From contig NZ_JASSUA010000001.1 in NCBI RefSeq assembly GCF_030227115.1, forward strand, positions 1,550,001-1,614,000: 64,000 nucleotides of DNA. The letters are read 5' to 3'. The notes under the pieces are model-generated. The model did not search any database. It was given only the letters and a program-made list of their open reading frames with translations, and was not told the origin of the DNA. The stretch comes from Marinobacter sp. SS13-12. GTDB lineage: Bacteria > Pseudomonadota > Gammaproteobacteria > Pseudomonadales > Oleiphilaceae. The position numbers and the translations under genes are program-made. Shown one piece after another: positions 1 to 8,214 of this stretch (within the stretch, counting starts at the first letter, position 1; the number at the start of each line of letters is the position of its first letter).

Positions 1-2667
1 AGCGACCTGGTGGATGGCCTCGGGGAAGAGAACAACCCCGAGTGGAAAACCATTGCTATCGACGAGAAGACCAATCAGCTGACTGCGCCTAATGGATCTA
101 TCGGTTACCGCTGGGGCCAGAAAGGCAAGTGGAACCTGAAGCAGACCGCCGGCAGCGCCGATGTGGAACTGCAGCTGTCCATGGTCGAGAAACACGATGA
201 CGTGGTGGACGTTGCCTTCCCTTACTTCGGCGGTATCGAGCATGACCATTTCAAGAGCGTGGAAATCTCCGACACCCTGACCCACAAGCTGGGCAGTCGC
301 AAGGTTGAGTTGGCCGACGGCAGCGAAGGCCGCGTGGTCACGGTTTATGACCTGATGGTGGCGAACTACGGCATCAGCCGTGGCCTGGGCGACGATGATG
401 GCGCTACCTCTTACGATGAAGTGAAGCCCTACACCCCGGCCTGGCAGGAAAAGATCACCGGCGTTCCTGCCGGCAAAGTGATCCGTATTGCCCGTGAATT
501 CGCCGACAACGCCGACAAGACCAAGGGCCGTTCCATGGTCATCGTTGGTGCCGGTATGAACCACTGGTACCACATGGACATGAACTACCGTGGCCTGATC
601 AACATGCTGATCATGTGTGGCTGTATTGGCCAGAGCGGTGGTGGCTGGGCCCACTACGTGGGCCAGGAAAAACTGCGCCCGCAGACCGGCTGGCAGCCGC
701 TGGCGTTTGGTCTGGACTGGCAGCGTCCACCGCGCCACATGAACTCAACCTCCTTCTTCTATGCCCACTCCGGCCAGTGGCGCTACGAGAAACTGGGTGT
801 GGACGAAATCCTGTCGCCGCTGGCGGACAAGTCCAAATTCAGTGGCAGCCTGATTGACTACAACGTCCGCGCCGAGCGCATGGGCTGGCTGCCGTCTGCG
901 CCGCAACTGAACCGCAACCCGCTGGGTATCGCAGCCGAAGCCGAGAAAGCCGGCATGGAAGTGGCCGATTATGTGGCCCAGTCCATGAAGGACGGCTCCC
1001 TGGCCTTCGCCAGTGAAGACCCGGAAGCACCGCAGAACTGTCCGCGCAACCTGTTTGTGTGGCGCTCCAACCTGTTGGGCTCCTCCGGCAAGGGCCATGA
1101 GTACATGCTCAAGTACCTGCTGGGTACCAAGAGTGGCCTGCAGGGCAAGGATCTTGGCCACGAAGGCGGCGCCAAGCCGACGGAAGTGAAATGGCATGAC
1201 GAAGCGCCGGAAGGCAAGCTTGACCTGCTGGTGACCCTGGACTTCCGCATGTCCACCACCTGTCTGTATTCCGACGTCGTTCTGCCGACCGCCACCTGGT
1301 ATGAGAAAAACGACCTGAATACCTCGGACATGCACCCGTTCATTCACCCGCTGACTGCCGCCACTGATCCGGCCTGGGAAGCGCGCAGTGACTGGGAAAT
1401 CTACAAGGGCATTGCCAAGGCGTTCTCCAAAGCAACCGAAGGTCACCTGGGTGTCGAGAAAGACGTGGTTACCCTGCCGCTGCTGCACGACGCACCGGCC
1501 GAGCTGGGCCAGCCCTTCGACGTGAAGGACTGGAAGCGTGGTGAGTGCGAACTGATTCCCGGCAAGACTGCGCCCAACTTCATCACCGTTGAGCGTGACT
1601 ACCCGAACACCTATGCACGCTTTACCTCACTCGGGCCGCTGCTGGACAAGCTGGGCAACGGTGGCAAGGGCATCAACTGGAACACCGAGAAGGAAGTGAA
1701 GTTCCTCGGCGACCTGAACTACAAGCATATCGACGGGGCCAACGCCGGCCGTCCGAAGATTGAAAGCGCGATTGATGCGGCGGAAGTCATCCTGACCCTG
1801 GCGCCGGAAACCAACGGCCAGGTAGCAGTGAAAGCCTGGGCAGCACTGTCCGAGTTCACCGGCCTGGACCACAGCCATCTGGCGAAGAACAAGGAAGAGG
1901 AAAAAATCCGCTTCCGGGATATCGTGGCGCAGCCGCGCAAGATCATCTCCAGCCCGACCTGGTCTGGCCTGGAAGACGAGCACGTGTCCTACAACGCCGG
2001 CTACACCAACGTTCACGAGCTGATTCCCTGGCGCACCCTCACCGGTCGTCAGCAGTTCTACCAGGACCATGAGTGGATGCGCGCCTTTGGTGAGAGCCTG
2101 CTGGTGTACCGTCCGCCCATCAACACCAAGACTGTCAGCAGCATGTTGAACCAGCGCAGCAACGGAAACCCCGAGAAAGCGCTGAACTGGATCACACCAC
2201 ACCAGAAGTGGGGCATCCACAGCACCTACAGCGATAACCTGCTGATGCTGACCCTGTCCCGCGGTGGTCCGATCGTGTGGCTGAGTGAAGACGACGCCAA
2301 AGAGATGCAGATCGAGGACAACGACTGGATCGAACTGTTCAACGCCAACGGTGCCATCGCGGCCCGGGCGGTGGTCAGCCAGCGGGTCATGCCGGGCATG
2401 GTGATGATGTATCACGCCCAGGAGCGGATTGTGAATATTCCAGGTTCCGAGATCACCGGTACCCGTGGTGGTATCCACAACTCGGTTACCCGGGTATGCC
2501 CGAAGCCGACCCACATGATTGGTGGCTACGCCCAGTATTCCTACGGCTTCAACTACTACGGCACCGTAGGCTCCAACCGCGATGAATTCGTGGTGGTGCG
2601 CAAGATGCACAACATCGACTGGCTCGATGGCGAAGGTAACGACACTGTTCAGGAGGCTGTAAAATGA
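1..2667 (+). CDS. narG: Respiratory nitrate reductase alpha subunit NarG (5' end missing)
   Basis: This is the catalytic molybdopterin subunit of membrane-bound nitrate reductase, which reduces nitrate to nitrite with electrons from quinol passed through NarI and NarH. The reading frame is open from the first base of the window, so the gene starts upstream; about 888 C-terminal residues are present of the roughly 1,250 usual for the family. The missing part should carry the N-terminal iron-sulfur site and the Asp ligand of molybdenum. Family-typical stretches include HWYHMDMNYRGLINM followed by CGCIGQSGGGWAHYVGQ. The stop overlaps the narH start (ATGA), showing translational coupling within narGHJI. 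Assignment is secure from sequence and from the following narHJI genes. Confidence 0.97.
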   Translation, partial: SDLVDGLGEENNPEWKTIAIDEKTNQLTAPNGSIGYRWGQKGKWNLKQTAGSADVELQLSMVEKHDDVVDVAFPYFGGIEHDHFKSVEISDTLTHKLGSRKVELADGSEGRVVTVYDLMVANYGISRGLGDDDGATSYDEVKPYTPAWQEKITGVPAGKVIRIAREFADNADKTKGRSMVIVGAGMNHWYHMDMNYRGLINMLIMCGCIGQSGGGWAHYVGQEKLRPQTGWQPLAFGLDWQRPPRHMNSTSFFYAHSGQWRYEKLGVDEILSPLADKSKFSGSLIDYNVRAERMGWLPSAPQLNRNPLGIAAEAEKAGMEVADYVAQSMKDGSLAFASEDPEAPQNCPRNLFVWRSNLLGSSGKGHEYMLKYLLGTKSGLQGKDLGHEGGAKPTEVKWHDEAPEGKLDLLVTLDFRMSTTCLYSDVVLPTATWYEKNDLNTSDMHPFIHPLTAATDPAWEARSDWEIYKGIAKAFSKATEGHLGVEKDVVTLPLLHDAPAELGQPFDVKDWKRGECELIPGKTAPNFITVERDYPNTYARFTSLGPLLDKLGNGGKGINWNTEKEVKFLGDLNYKHIDGANAGRPKIESAIDAAEVILTLAPETNGQVAVKAWAALSEFTGLDHSHLAKNKEEEKIRFRDIVAQPRKIISSPTWSGLEDEHVSYNAGYTNVHELIPWRTLTGRQQFYQDHEWMRAFGESLLVYRPPINTKTVSSMLNQRSNGNPEKALNWITPHQKWGIHSTYSDNLLMLTLSRGGPIVWLSEDDAKEMQIEDNDWIELFNANGAIAARAVVSQRVMPGMVMMYHAQERIVNIPGSEITGTRGGIHNSVTRVCPKPTHMIGGYAQYSYGFNYYGTVGSNRDEFVVVRKMHNIDWLDGEGNDTVQEAVK

Positions 2668-4232
2668 AAATCCGTTCCCAAGTCGGCATGGTACTGAACC
2701 TGGACAAGTGCATCGGATGCCACACCTGTTCTGTGACCTGTAAAAACGTGTGGACCAGCCGTGAAGGCATGGAATACGCCTGGTTCAACAACGTCGAAAC
2801 CAAGCCCGGTATCGGCTACCCGAAAGAGTGGGAGAACCAGGACAAGTGGAAGGGCGGCTGGATGCGTGACAGCTCCGGCAAGATCCGCCCGAAGATCGGT
2901 GGCCGCTTCCGGATTCTGGCGAACATTTTCGCCAACCCGGATCTGCCGCAGATCGATGACTACTACGAGCCGTTCGATTTCGATTACCAGCATCTGCATA
3001 CCGCCGGTGACAGCAAGCACCAGCCGGTAGCACGGCCACGGTCGCTGATCTCCGGCCAGCGCATGCAGAAAATCGAATGGGGCCCGAACTGGGAAGAAAT
3101 CCTGGGTACCGAGTTTGCCAAGCGTCGCAAGGACAAGAACTTCGACCAGGTACAGGCAGACATCTATGGCCAGTTCGAAAATACCTTCATGATGTACCTG
3201 CCGCGCCTGTGCGAGCACTGCCTCAACCCTACCTGCGTAGCCAGTTGCCCCAGCGGCGCTATCTACAAGCGGGAAGAGGACGGCATTGTGCTGATTGACC
3301 AGGACAAATGCCGTGGCTGGCGGATGTGTGTGTCCGGCTGCCCGTACAAGAAGATTTATTTCAACTGGAAAACCGGCAAGTCCGAAAAATGCATCTTCTG
3401 CTACCCGCGGATTGAAGCCGGCCTGCCTACCGTATGCTCCGAGACCTGTGTCGGCCGCATCCGCTATCTGGGCGTGCTGCTTTACGATGCTGACCGCATT
3501 GAAGAAGTGGCCAGTACCCCGGGCGAGCATGAGCTGTACGAGAAGCAGCTGGAAATCTTCCTGGATCCGAACGATCCGAAGGTGATCGAGCAGGCGAAAA
3601 AGGACGGCATCCCGATGAACGTCATCGAAGCCGCCCAGCAAAGCCCGGTCTACAAGATGGCCGTGGACTGGAAACTCGCTCTGCCACTGCACCCGGAATA
3701 CCGCACTCTGCCCATGGTCTGGTATGTGCCGCCACTGAGCCCGATCCAGTCTGCGGCGGAAGCCGGCAAGGTTGAGTTTGACGGCATACTGCCGAAGATT
3801 GAAAGCCTGCGGATTCCGGTCAAGTACCTGGCCAACCTGCTGACGGCTGGCGACGAAAAGCCGATTGTCCGTGCACTCAAGCGGATCATGGCCATGCGCC
3901 TGTACAAGCGCGCGGAAACCGTGGAAGGCAAGGAAGACCTGCGGGCACTTCAGGAAGCCGGGCTGACCAAGGCCCAGGCCGATGAAATGTACCGTTACCT
4001 GGCCATTGCCAACTACGAGGACCGCTTCGTGATTCCCACCAGCCATCGCGAGCTGGCGAAGGAAGCCTTCCCCGATGCTCACGGCGAGCGTGGTGGTTGC
4101 GGATTCAGCTTCGGCGACGGCTGTAACGGCGACAGCGAGTTCAACATGTTTGGTGGCCGCAAACAGACCACCAGCATGGTGCAGAAGCTGTCCACCGTGA
4201 AGCAGGTTGACCCGAAACAGCTGCAGGAATAA
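2664..4232 (+). CDS. narH: Respiratory nitrate reductase beta subunit NarH
   Basis: NarH is the iron-sulfur electron-transfer subunit between NarI haems and NarG on the cytoplasmic membrane face. It has 522 residues, the normal family length. Four Cys clusters are visible: C16-x2-C19-x2-C22-x3-C26 near the N-terminus, then CEHCLNPTCVASCP, CRGWRMCVSGCP and CIFCYP with a later CSETC. The Trp in CRGWRMC replaces a Cys, as expected for the subunit's [3Fe-4S] centre. The start overlaps the narG stop and narJ follows after 10 bases, so this is one operon. Confidence 0.97.
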   Translation: MKIRSQVGMVLNLDKCIGCHTCSVTCKNVWTSREGMEYAWFNNVETKPGIGYPKEWENQDKWKGGWMRDSSGKIRPKIGGRFRILANIFANPDLPQIDDYYEPFDFDYQHLHTAGDSKHQPVARPRSLISGQRMQKIEWGPNWEEILGTEFAKRRKDKNFDQVQADIYGQFENTFMMYLPRLCEHCLNPTCVASCPSGAIYKREEDGIVLIDQDKCRGWRMCVSGCPYKKIYFNWKTGKSEKCIFCYPRIEAGLPTVCSETCVGRIRYLGVLLYDADRIEEVASTPGEHELYEKQLEIFLDPNDPKVIEQAKKDGIPMNVIEAAQQSPVYKMAVDWKLALPLHPEYRTLPMVWYVPPLSPIQSAAEAGKVEFDGILPKIESLRIPVKYLANLLTAGDEKPIVRALKRIMAMRLYKRAETVEGKEDLRALQEAGLTKAQADEMYRYLAIANYEDRFVIPTSHRELAKEAFPDAHGERGGCGFSFGDGCNGDSEFNMFGGRKQTTSMVQKLSTVKQVDPKQLQE

Positions 4233-4242
4233 GGAGACCAGG

Positions 4243-4983
4243 ATGCAACTTTTAAAAGTAATAGCGCGGGTGCTCGAGTACCCCACCGATGAACTCCAGG
4301 CCTCCAAAGACGCCCTGACAGCAGCCGTTCTGGAAGACAACCGGCTGCCGCGGCAGAACAAGGAGCAGCTGCTGAGATGCATCGACCTGGTGTGCGACGG
4401 TGATCTGCTGGATATGCAGGAAAACTACGTGGGCACCTTCGACAAGGGCAGGGCGACGTCCCTGCTGCTGTTCGAGCACGTTCACGGCGAATCCCGTGAC
4501 CGTGGCCAGGCCATGGTGGACCTGATGGAGCAGTACCGCGCCAACGGCCTGGAAATCGATGCCAAGGAACTGCCGGACTACCTGCCGCTGTTCCTGGAGT
4601 ATCTCTCCACCCGGCCATGGGAAGAGATCCGGAACTGGCTGGAAGACATCCACCATATTCTGGGGCTTCTGGGCGAAAGGCTGTACCAGCGCGAGAGCCT
4701 GTACCACGTGTTGATGGATTCGCTGCTGGTGCTGTCCGGGCGCGAGGCGAATCGTCAGGAGCTGGCACAGATTGTCGCCTCCGAAGAGCGTGACGACACG
4801 CCGGAAGCGCTGGACAAGGTCTGGGAAGAGGAAATGGTCAAGTTTGTGGACGATCAGGGAAGCTCCTGCAGTACCGGAGGCGTTGTAGGCCAGCGCCGCC
4901 GCGAACTGGAGCAGACCCAGACCATTCACCTGAGCGATCAGCTGATGACGGACGTAACGCCCCGTCAGGCAGGAGGCGCCTGA
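4243..4983 (+). CDS. narJ: Nitrate reductase molybdenum cofactor assembly chaperone NarJ
   Basis: NarJ is a TorD-type cytoplasmic chaperone that holds apo-NarGH while the molybdenum cofactor is inserted and before docking to NarI. The protein has 246 residues and begins MQLLKVIARVLEYPTDELQ, the usual NarJ opening, followed by the helical core with DYLPLFLEYLS. The start at 4243 was chosen over upstream in-frame codons because an AAGGAGA ribosome site lies 7 bases before it and the upstream extension overlaps narH. It sits between narH and narI as in most nar operons. Confidence 0.95.
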   Translation: MQLLKVIARVLEYPTDELQASKDALTAAVLEDNRLPRQNKEQLLRCIDLVCDGDLLDMQENYVGTFDKGRATSLLLFEHVHGESRDRGQAMVDLMEQYRANGLEIDAKELPDYLPLFLEYLSTRPWEEIRNWLEDIHHILGLLGERLYQRESLYHVLMDSLLVLSGREANRQELAQIVASEERDDTPEALDKVWEEEMVKFVDDQGSSCSTGGVVGQRRRELEQTQTIHLSDQLMTDVTPRQAGGA

Positions 4984-5003
4984 GGGCGCGGGAGGAAACT
5001 GAA

Positions 5004-5684
5004 ATGATGTCCTATCTCAATACACTGTTATTCGGGGTCTACCCCTACATTGCTATCGCTATCCTGGTGATTGGTACCTGGGCACGTTATGACCACGGCC
5101 AGTTCACCTGGAAAGCCCATTCCAGCCAGATGCTACGCAAGAAAAACATGGTCATGGCCAGCGTGCTTTTCCATGTGGGTGTGCTGGTGATCTTCTTCGG
5201 CCACCTGGTGGGCCTGCTGACGCCCCACGCGCTCTACGAGCCGTTCATGACGCCGGGGACAAAACAGGTTATGGCGATCGTGGTGGGTGGCATTGCCGGT
5301 GCGATGGCAATCGTCGGTGGTGGAATGCTGGCCTGGCGCCGGCTGACCGACCCCCGCGTAAAAGCCAACAGTACCTTCGCGGACAACATGATCATCATCA
5401 TACTGGTGGTCCAGCTGGTCCTGGGCATGCTCACCATCCTGCCCACGCTGGGGCACCTGGACGGTAGCACCATGCTCAAGTTCTCTGCCTGGGCCCAGGG
5501 TGTTGTCACCCTTCAGGGCGGGGTGGCCGGCTACATTGCCGACGTGCACTGGATCTACAAGACCCATATCTTCCTGGGCCTGACCATCTTCGTGCTGTTC
5601 CCGTTCACCCGACTGGTGCACATGCTCAGCGTGCCGGTGGAGTATTTCGGGCGCAAGTACCAGGTGGTGCGCAAGCGGGCGTGA
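5004..5684 (+). CDS. narI: Respiratory nitrate reductase gamma subunit NarI
   Basis: NarI is the membrane dihaem cytochrome b that oxidises quinol and anchors NarGH. The 226-residue protein has five hydrophobic segments and His residues placed for haem ligation, for example in VLFHVGVLVIFFGHLVGL and near the C-terminus in THIFLGLTIFVLFPFTRLVHM. It begins with two consecutive Met codons after a GGAGG site. It is the last canonical nar gene; a PpiC-type gene follows after a 142-base gap holding a repeat. Confidence 0.96.
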   Translation: MMSYLNTLLFGVYPYIAIAILVIGTWARYDHGQFTWKAHSSQMLRKKNMVMASVLFHVGVLVIFFGHLVGLLTPHALYEPFMTPGTKQVMAIVVGGIAGAMAIVGGGMLAWRRLTDPRVKANSTFADNMIIIILVVQLVLGMLTILPTLGHLDGSTMLKFSAWAQGVVTLQGGVAGYIADVHWIYKTHIFLGLTIFVLFPFTRLVHMLSVPVEYFGRKYQVVRKRA

Positions 5685-5711
5685 TCGGATGATCAAGGGG
5701 ATCGTTAACAG

Positions 5712-5802
5712 TGTCGGATTACGCGTGGCGGGGCCACGCTAATCCGACCTACCCGGGCCCGAAAGCAGAAACGTAGGTCGGATTAGCGAAGCGTAATCCG
5801 AC
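5712..5802. repeat. REP-like palindrome doublet (copy 1)
   Basis: Two back-to-back hairpins share the arm TGTCGGATTA / TAATCCGACA and are joined by a short linker. The first spans 5712-5752, the second 5773-5802, and they are inverted relative to one another with GTAGGTCGGATTA facing inward. The same pair occurs at 63645-63748. This is the organisation of REP/BIME elements. It lies between narI and the ppiC-type gene, where it could stabilise or attenuate the nar transcript; that role is inference. Confidence 0.8.
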
Positions 5803-5826
5803 AATCAGACCAAAGGTGAAGCAACC

Positions 5827-6633
5827 ATGCAACTCATCCCCGTCGGCGAAGCCGAAAAACCCAGAAACCAGTTTCCGCCGGTGTATGTGGGTGACACCCT
5901 CATCGGCGAAGACGACATCGCCCGGGAAATGCAACACCACCCGGCCGAAGAAGTCGCCGAAGCCTGGCACGAAGCTGCCAAAAGCCTCGTCATCCGCGAA
6001 CTCCTCCTGCAACAGGCCAGCCGCCTGAACCTGGACGACATCGCTGACGAAGAAGACCGCATCGCCCGCGTACTGGAACTGGAACTCAACGTCCCCGACC
6101 CCAGCGAGCAGGACTGCGAACGCTTCTACGCCGCCAACCCCGGCCGCTTCTGCAGCCCGACCCTGATGGCCGTCAGCCACATACTCCTCGCCGCCGCCCC
6201 GGACGACGTCCAGGAACGCATTCGCCAGGAAGAAGCAGGGCGTCAACTACTATCGTCCTTACTCGACGGCCGTGCCCAGTTCGCCGAACTGGCCAAACAG
6301 TACTCCGCCTGCGAATCCCGCCACCAGAGCGGCAGCCTGGGCCAGATCAGCAAAGGCCAGACCGTCGACGAGTTCGAACGCCCGGTTCTGTCCCTGCAGG
6401 AAGGCCTCAACCCGGAGTTGATCGAAACCCGCTACGGCTGGCACCTCGTCCGCGTCGACCAACGCATCGACGGCGAACAGCTGCCCTACGACTACGTAAA
6501 GCCCCAGATCCGTCAGTACCTGAGCGAAAGCGTGACCAGACGAGCGTTCCGCCAGTACCTCCAGGTTCTCGCTGCGGAAACCGGTGTGGAAGGTGTGGAC
6601 ATGGAAATACCCGACTCACCCCTGATGCAGTAA
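5827..6633 (+). CDS. PpiC-type peptidyl-prolyl isomerase of the nar cluster (NifM-like)
   Basis: This 268-residue protein has the layout of a NifM/SurA-like parvulin. A helical N-terminal half (about residues 25-110) is followed by a PpiC rotamase domain (about residues 115-225) with SHILLAAAPDD, FAELAKQYSACESRHQSGSLG and ETRYGWHLVRVD. There is no signal peptide, so it should be cytoplasmic. Genes like this commonly follow narGHJI in pseudomonads and are thought to help nitrate reductase fold. Codon use is strongly C-ending compared with its neighbours. It starts with ATG after a GGTGAAG site. Confidence 0.88.
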   Translation: MQLIPVGEAEKPRNQFPPVYVGDTLIGEDDIAREMQHHPAEEVAEAWHEAAKSLVIRELLLQQASRLNLDDIADEEDRIARVLELELNVPDPSEQDCERFYAANPGRFCSPTLMAVSHILLAAAPDDVQERIRQEEAGRQLLSSLLDGRAQFAELAKQYSACESRHQSGSLGQISKGQTVDEFERPVLSLQEGLNPELIETRYGWHLVRVDQRIDGEQLPYDYVKPQIRQYLSESVTRRAFRQYLQVLAAETGVEGVDMEIPDSPLMQ

Positions 6634-6663
6634 TGCGTGTGCCCGAAAACCATGGAGACTGGC

Positions 6664-6756
6664 GGGGAACCTCTTTCCAAAACTGTGCGGAGCCATGGAT
6701 GGCGGAGCTCAAGCGCCACATGGATGTGCTTGAGCGTGTTTTGGGAAGAAGGGGCC
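6664..6756. repeat. Variable-arm hairpin element, copy A
   Basis: The core carries GCCATGGATGGC and CACATGGATGTG, each able to form a small hairpin, between outer arms starting CTTTCCAAAAC and GTTTTGGGAAG. The arms pair only imperfectly here, so this copy looks degraded compared with those at 12366 and 44369. With the FNR-like box at 6816 it accounts for the 308-base gap between the ppiC-type gene and the Dnr-like regulator. It could terminate the nar operon. Confidence 0.7.
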
Positions 6757-6815
6757 CATTGGTCCGTGCCCCCGAGTAAACAAGAGAGCCAGCATCCTGG
6801 CAGCAAGGCCCCTCT

Positions 6816-6829
6816 TTGAGCTAAGTCAA
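6816..6829. promoter_or_regulatory. Possible FNR/ANR/DNR box
   Basis: TTGAG-CTAA-GTCAA matches the FNR-family consensus TTGAT-N4-ATCAA at eight of ten positions. It lies about 113 bases before the start of the Dnr-like gene and could place that gene under oxygen or NO control. The match is imperfect and untested. Confidence 0.4.
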
Positions 6830-6941
6830 TTACTCAGTAATAACCGCCCAACTACCCCCATAGGGGGAGCGATTTTCCTCCCAAGCCCCACTATTATAAA
6901 ACCAGATTTGAAATGCATTATTAATGCAGGGGGCAAACAAA

Positions 6942-7691
6942 ATGGCACTATTACAAACCGCCGAAACACGCTACAGCAAACCGGTACTGGTTGCCGTCAA
7001 CAAGCCGATAGAAGAGGACGACAGCCTGGCTCCAATGCGCCAGCATGCCCTCTTTTCCTCGCTGAGCGACGACGACCTCAACGCATTGATGCAACAGTCC
7101 AGACGCCTGCGCCTGGGTCATCACCAACTGCTCTACCGCCAGGACATGCCTGCTCACCACTTCTTCTTCGTGGTTTCCGGACGGCTGCGCCTGTACCGCC
7201 TCGACGCCTCTGGCATCGACCGCACACTCGACAGTATTGCTCCCGGTGACTGCTTCGCAGAAGTCATGATCTATGCAGACCCGGCAAGGTACGCCTGTTA
7301 CGCCGAAGCACTCAAATCCAGCGAAGTGCTGATGATACCCGTCAAGGTTTATCAGGACCTGCTGGAAAGGAAGCCTGAATACACCCAGGCGGCCTTGCGC
7401 CATTACGCCAGACGCAATGTGGCCCGCTTTCATGATCTGGAAATCATGACCGTACAGAACGCCCGTGACCGCCTGATCCGCTACCTGATTGACCTGCTGC
7501 CCAATGGCGGTGAAGAGGGGGGGGAAGTGGAACTGCCGCTGCCCAAGTGCCTGGTCGCGTCCCGCCTCGCCATGCAGCCGGAAACCTTCTCGCGGATCCT
7601 GGCAGATCTCAAAGCGAATGGCTTGGTTCGGGTCAACCGCAGCCGGTTGTTCATCACCGACCCGTCCCGACTTATCCAGATCAGCCAGTAA
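6942..7691 (+). CDS. dnr: Crp/Fnr-family regulator, Dnr-like
   Basis: A 249-residue regulator with a cyclic-nucleotide-type sensor fold (about residues 30-150, including VVSGRLRLYRLDASGIDRTL) and a C-terminal helix-turn-helix (VASRLAMQPETFSRILADLK). It lacks the N-terminal Cys cluster of FNR, so it should not sense oxygen through an iron-sulfur cluster; this fits the Dnr/Nnr group, which responds to NO. The start at 6942 is preferred over 6924 because AGGGGG lies 8 bases before it. Lying between the nar and nos genes, and with a perfect palindromic target before nosR, it is the likely activator of this cluster. The exact subfamily is inferred. Confidence 0.8.
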   Translation: MALLQTAETRYSKPVLVAVNKPIEEDDSLAPMRQHALFSSLSDDDLNALMQQSRRLRLGHHQLLYRQDMPAHHFFFVVSGRLRLYRLDASGIDRTLDSIAPGDCFAEVMIYADPARYACYAEALKSSEVLMIPVKVYQDLLERKPEYTQAALRHYARRNVARFHDLEIMTVQNARDRLIRYLIDLLPNGGEEGGEVELPLPKCLVASRLAMQPETFSRILADLKANGLVRVNRSRLFITDPSRLIQISQ

Positions 7692-7714
7692 ATAGTCAAG
7701 GCAGGAACGCTCAA

Positions 7715-8116
7715 ATGATCTCAAGCTACACCGATTTGCTCAAAGCCGCTGATGCCGAACCCGAGCCCCAGCGCCTGTTGTTCGTATTCTGCCGTGCCGA
7801 GTTGCCGGACGATGCATCAGACGCCGAAAAGGCCGCCTTTGCCAACGGCGAGGGCGGCGCCCTGACGCCGGTGGTATGTGTTGACAAAGCGCCCGAAGAA
7901 GTCAGTGACTTTGATGCACTGGTAGAGGAATCCCGCCAGACCGGACAGTCCTGGGATGTGGTATTCGTCGCTGCCATGTCTGGCCGCGGCGGCATGAAGC
8001 CGTCCTCCGATGAAGCACAGCAACCCCTCACCATGATGGTGGAGTCCATCCGCCTTGGCCACGTGGGAAATTACCTGCCTCTGGACCGAACGGGCCAATC
8101 CGTTAGCCTGGGATGA
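7715..8116 (+). CDS. Conserved hypothetical protein of the nos cluster
   Basis: A 133-residue cytoplasmic protein without membrane segments, rich in acidic residues, with RLLFVFCRAELPDD near the start, GEGGALTPVVCVDK in the middle and VVFVAAMSGRGG later. I recognise the type as a conserved proteobacterial family sometimes labelled a ribonucleotide reductase alpha-subunit relative, but nothing here resembles a reductase catalytic core. Its gene starts 23 bases after the Dnr-like gene on the same strand, so the two may be co-transcribed. Function unknown. Confidence 0.75.
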   Translation: MISSYTDLLKAADAEPEPQRLLFVFCRAELPDDASDAEKAAFANGEGGALTPVVCVDKAPEEVSDFDALVEESRQTGQSWDVVFVAAMSGRGGMKPSSDEAQQPLTMMVESIRLGHVGNYLPLDRTGQSVSLG

Positions 8117-8157
8117 TGCGGGCCGGACTTCCCATCGGCCTATCCAGATAGAGGTAT

Positions 8158-8171
8158 TTGATTTTCATCAA
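8158..8171. promoter_or_regulatory. Perfect FNR/DNR box upstream of nosR
   Basis: TTGATTTTCATCAA matches both half-sites of the FNR/DNR consensus TTGAT-N4-ATCAA exactly. It is centred about 50 bases before the nosR start, a position suited to activation. It is the strongest candidate target for the Dnr-like protein encoded at 6942. Confidence 0.8.
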
Positions 8172-8214
8172 TGACGGTCCATCCTTGTTGTATCCAATTG
8201 AACCGGGGGTTTGA

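Noticed and set aside
2649-4382. Minus-strand open frame of 577 codons opposite narH
   Set aside because: Shadow of narH, which is unambiguous; the product has no recognisable domain.
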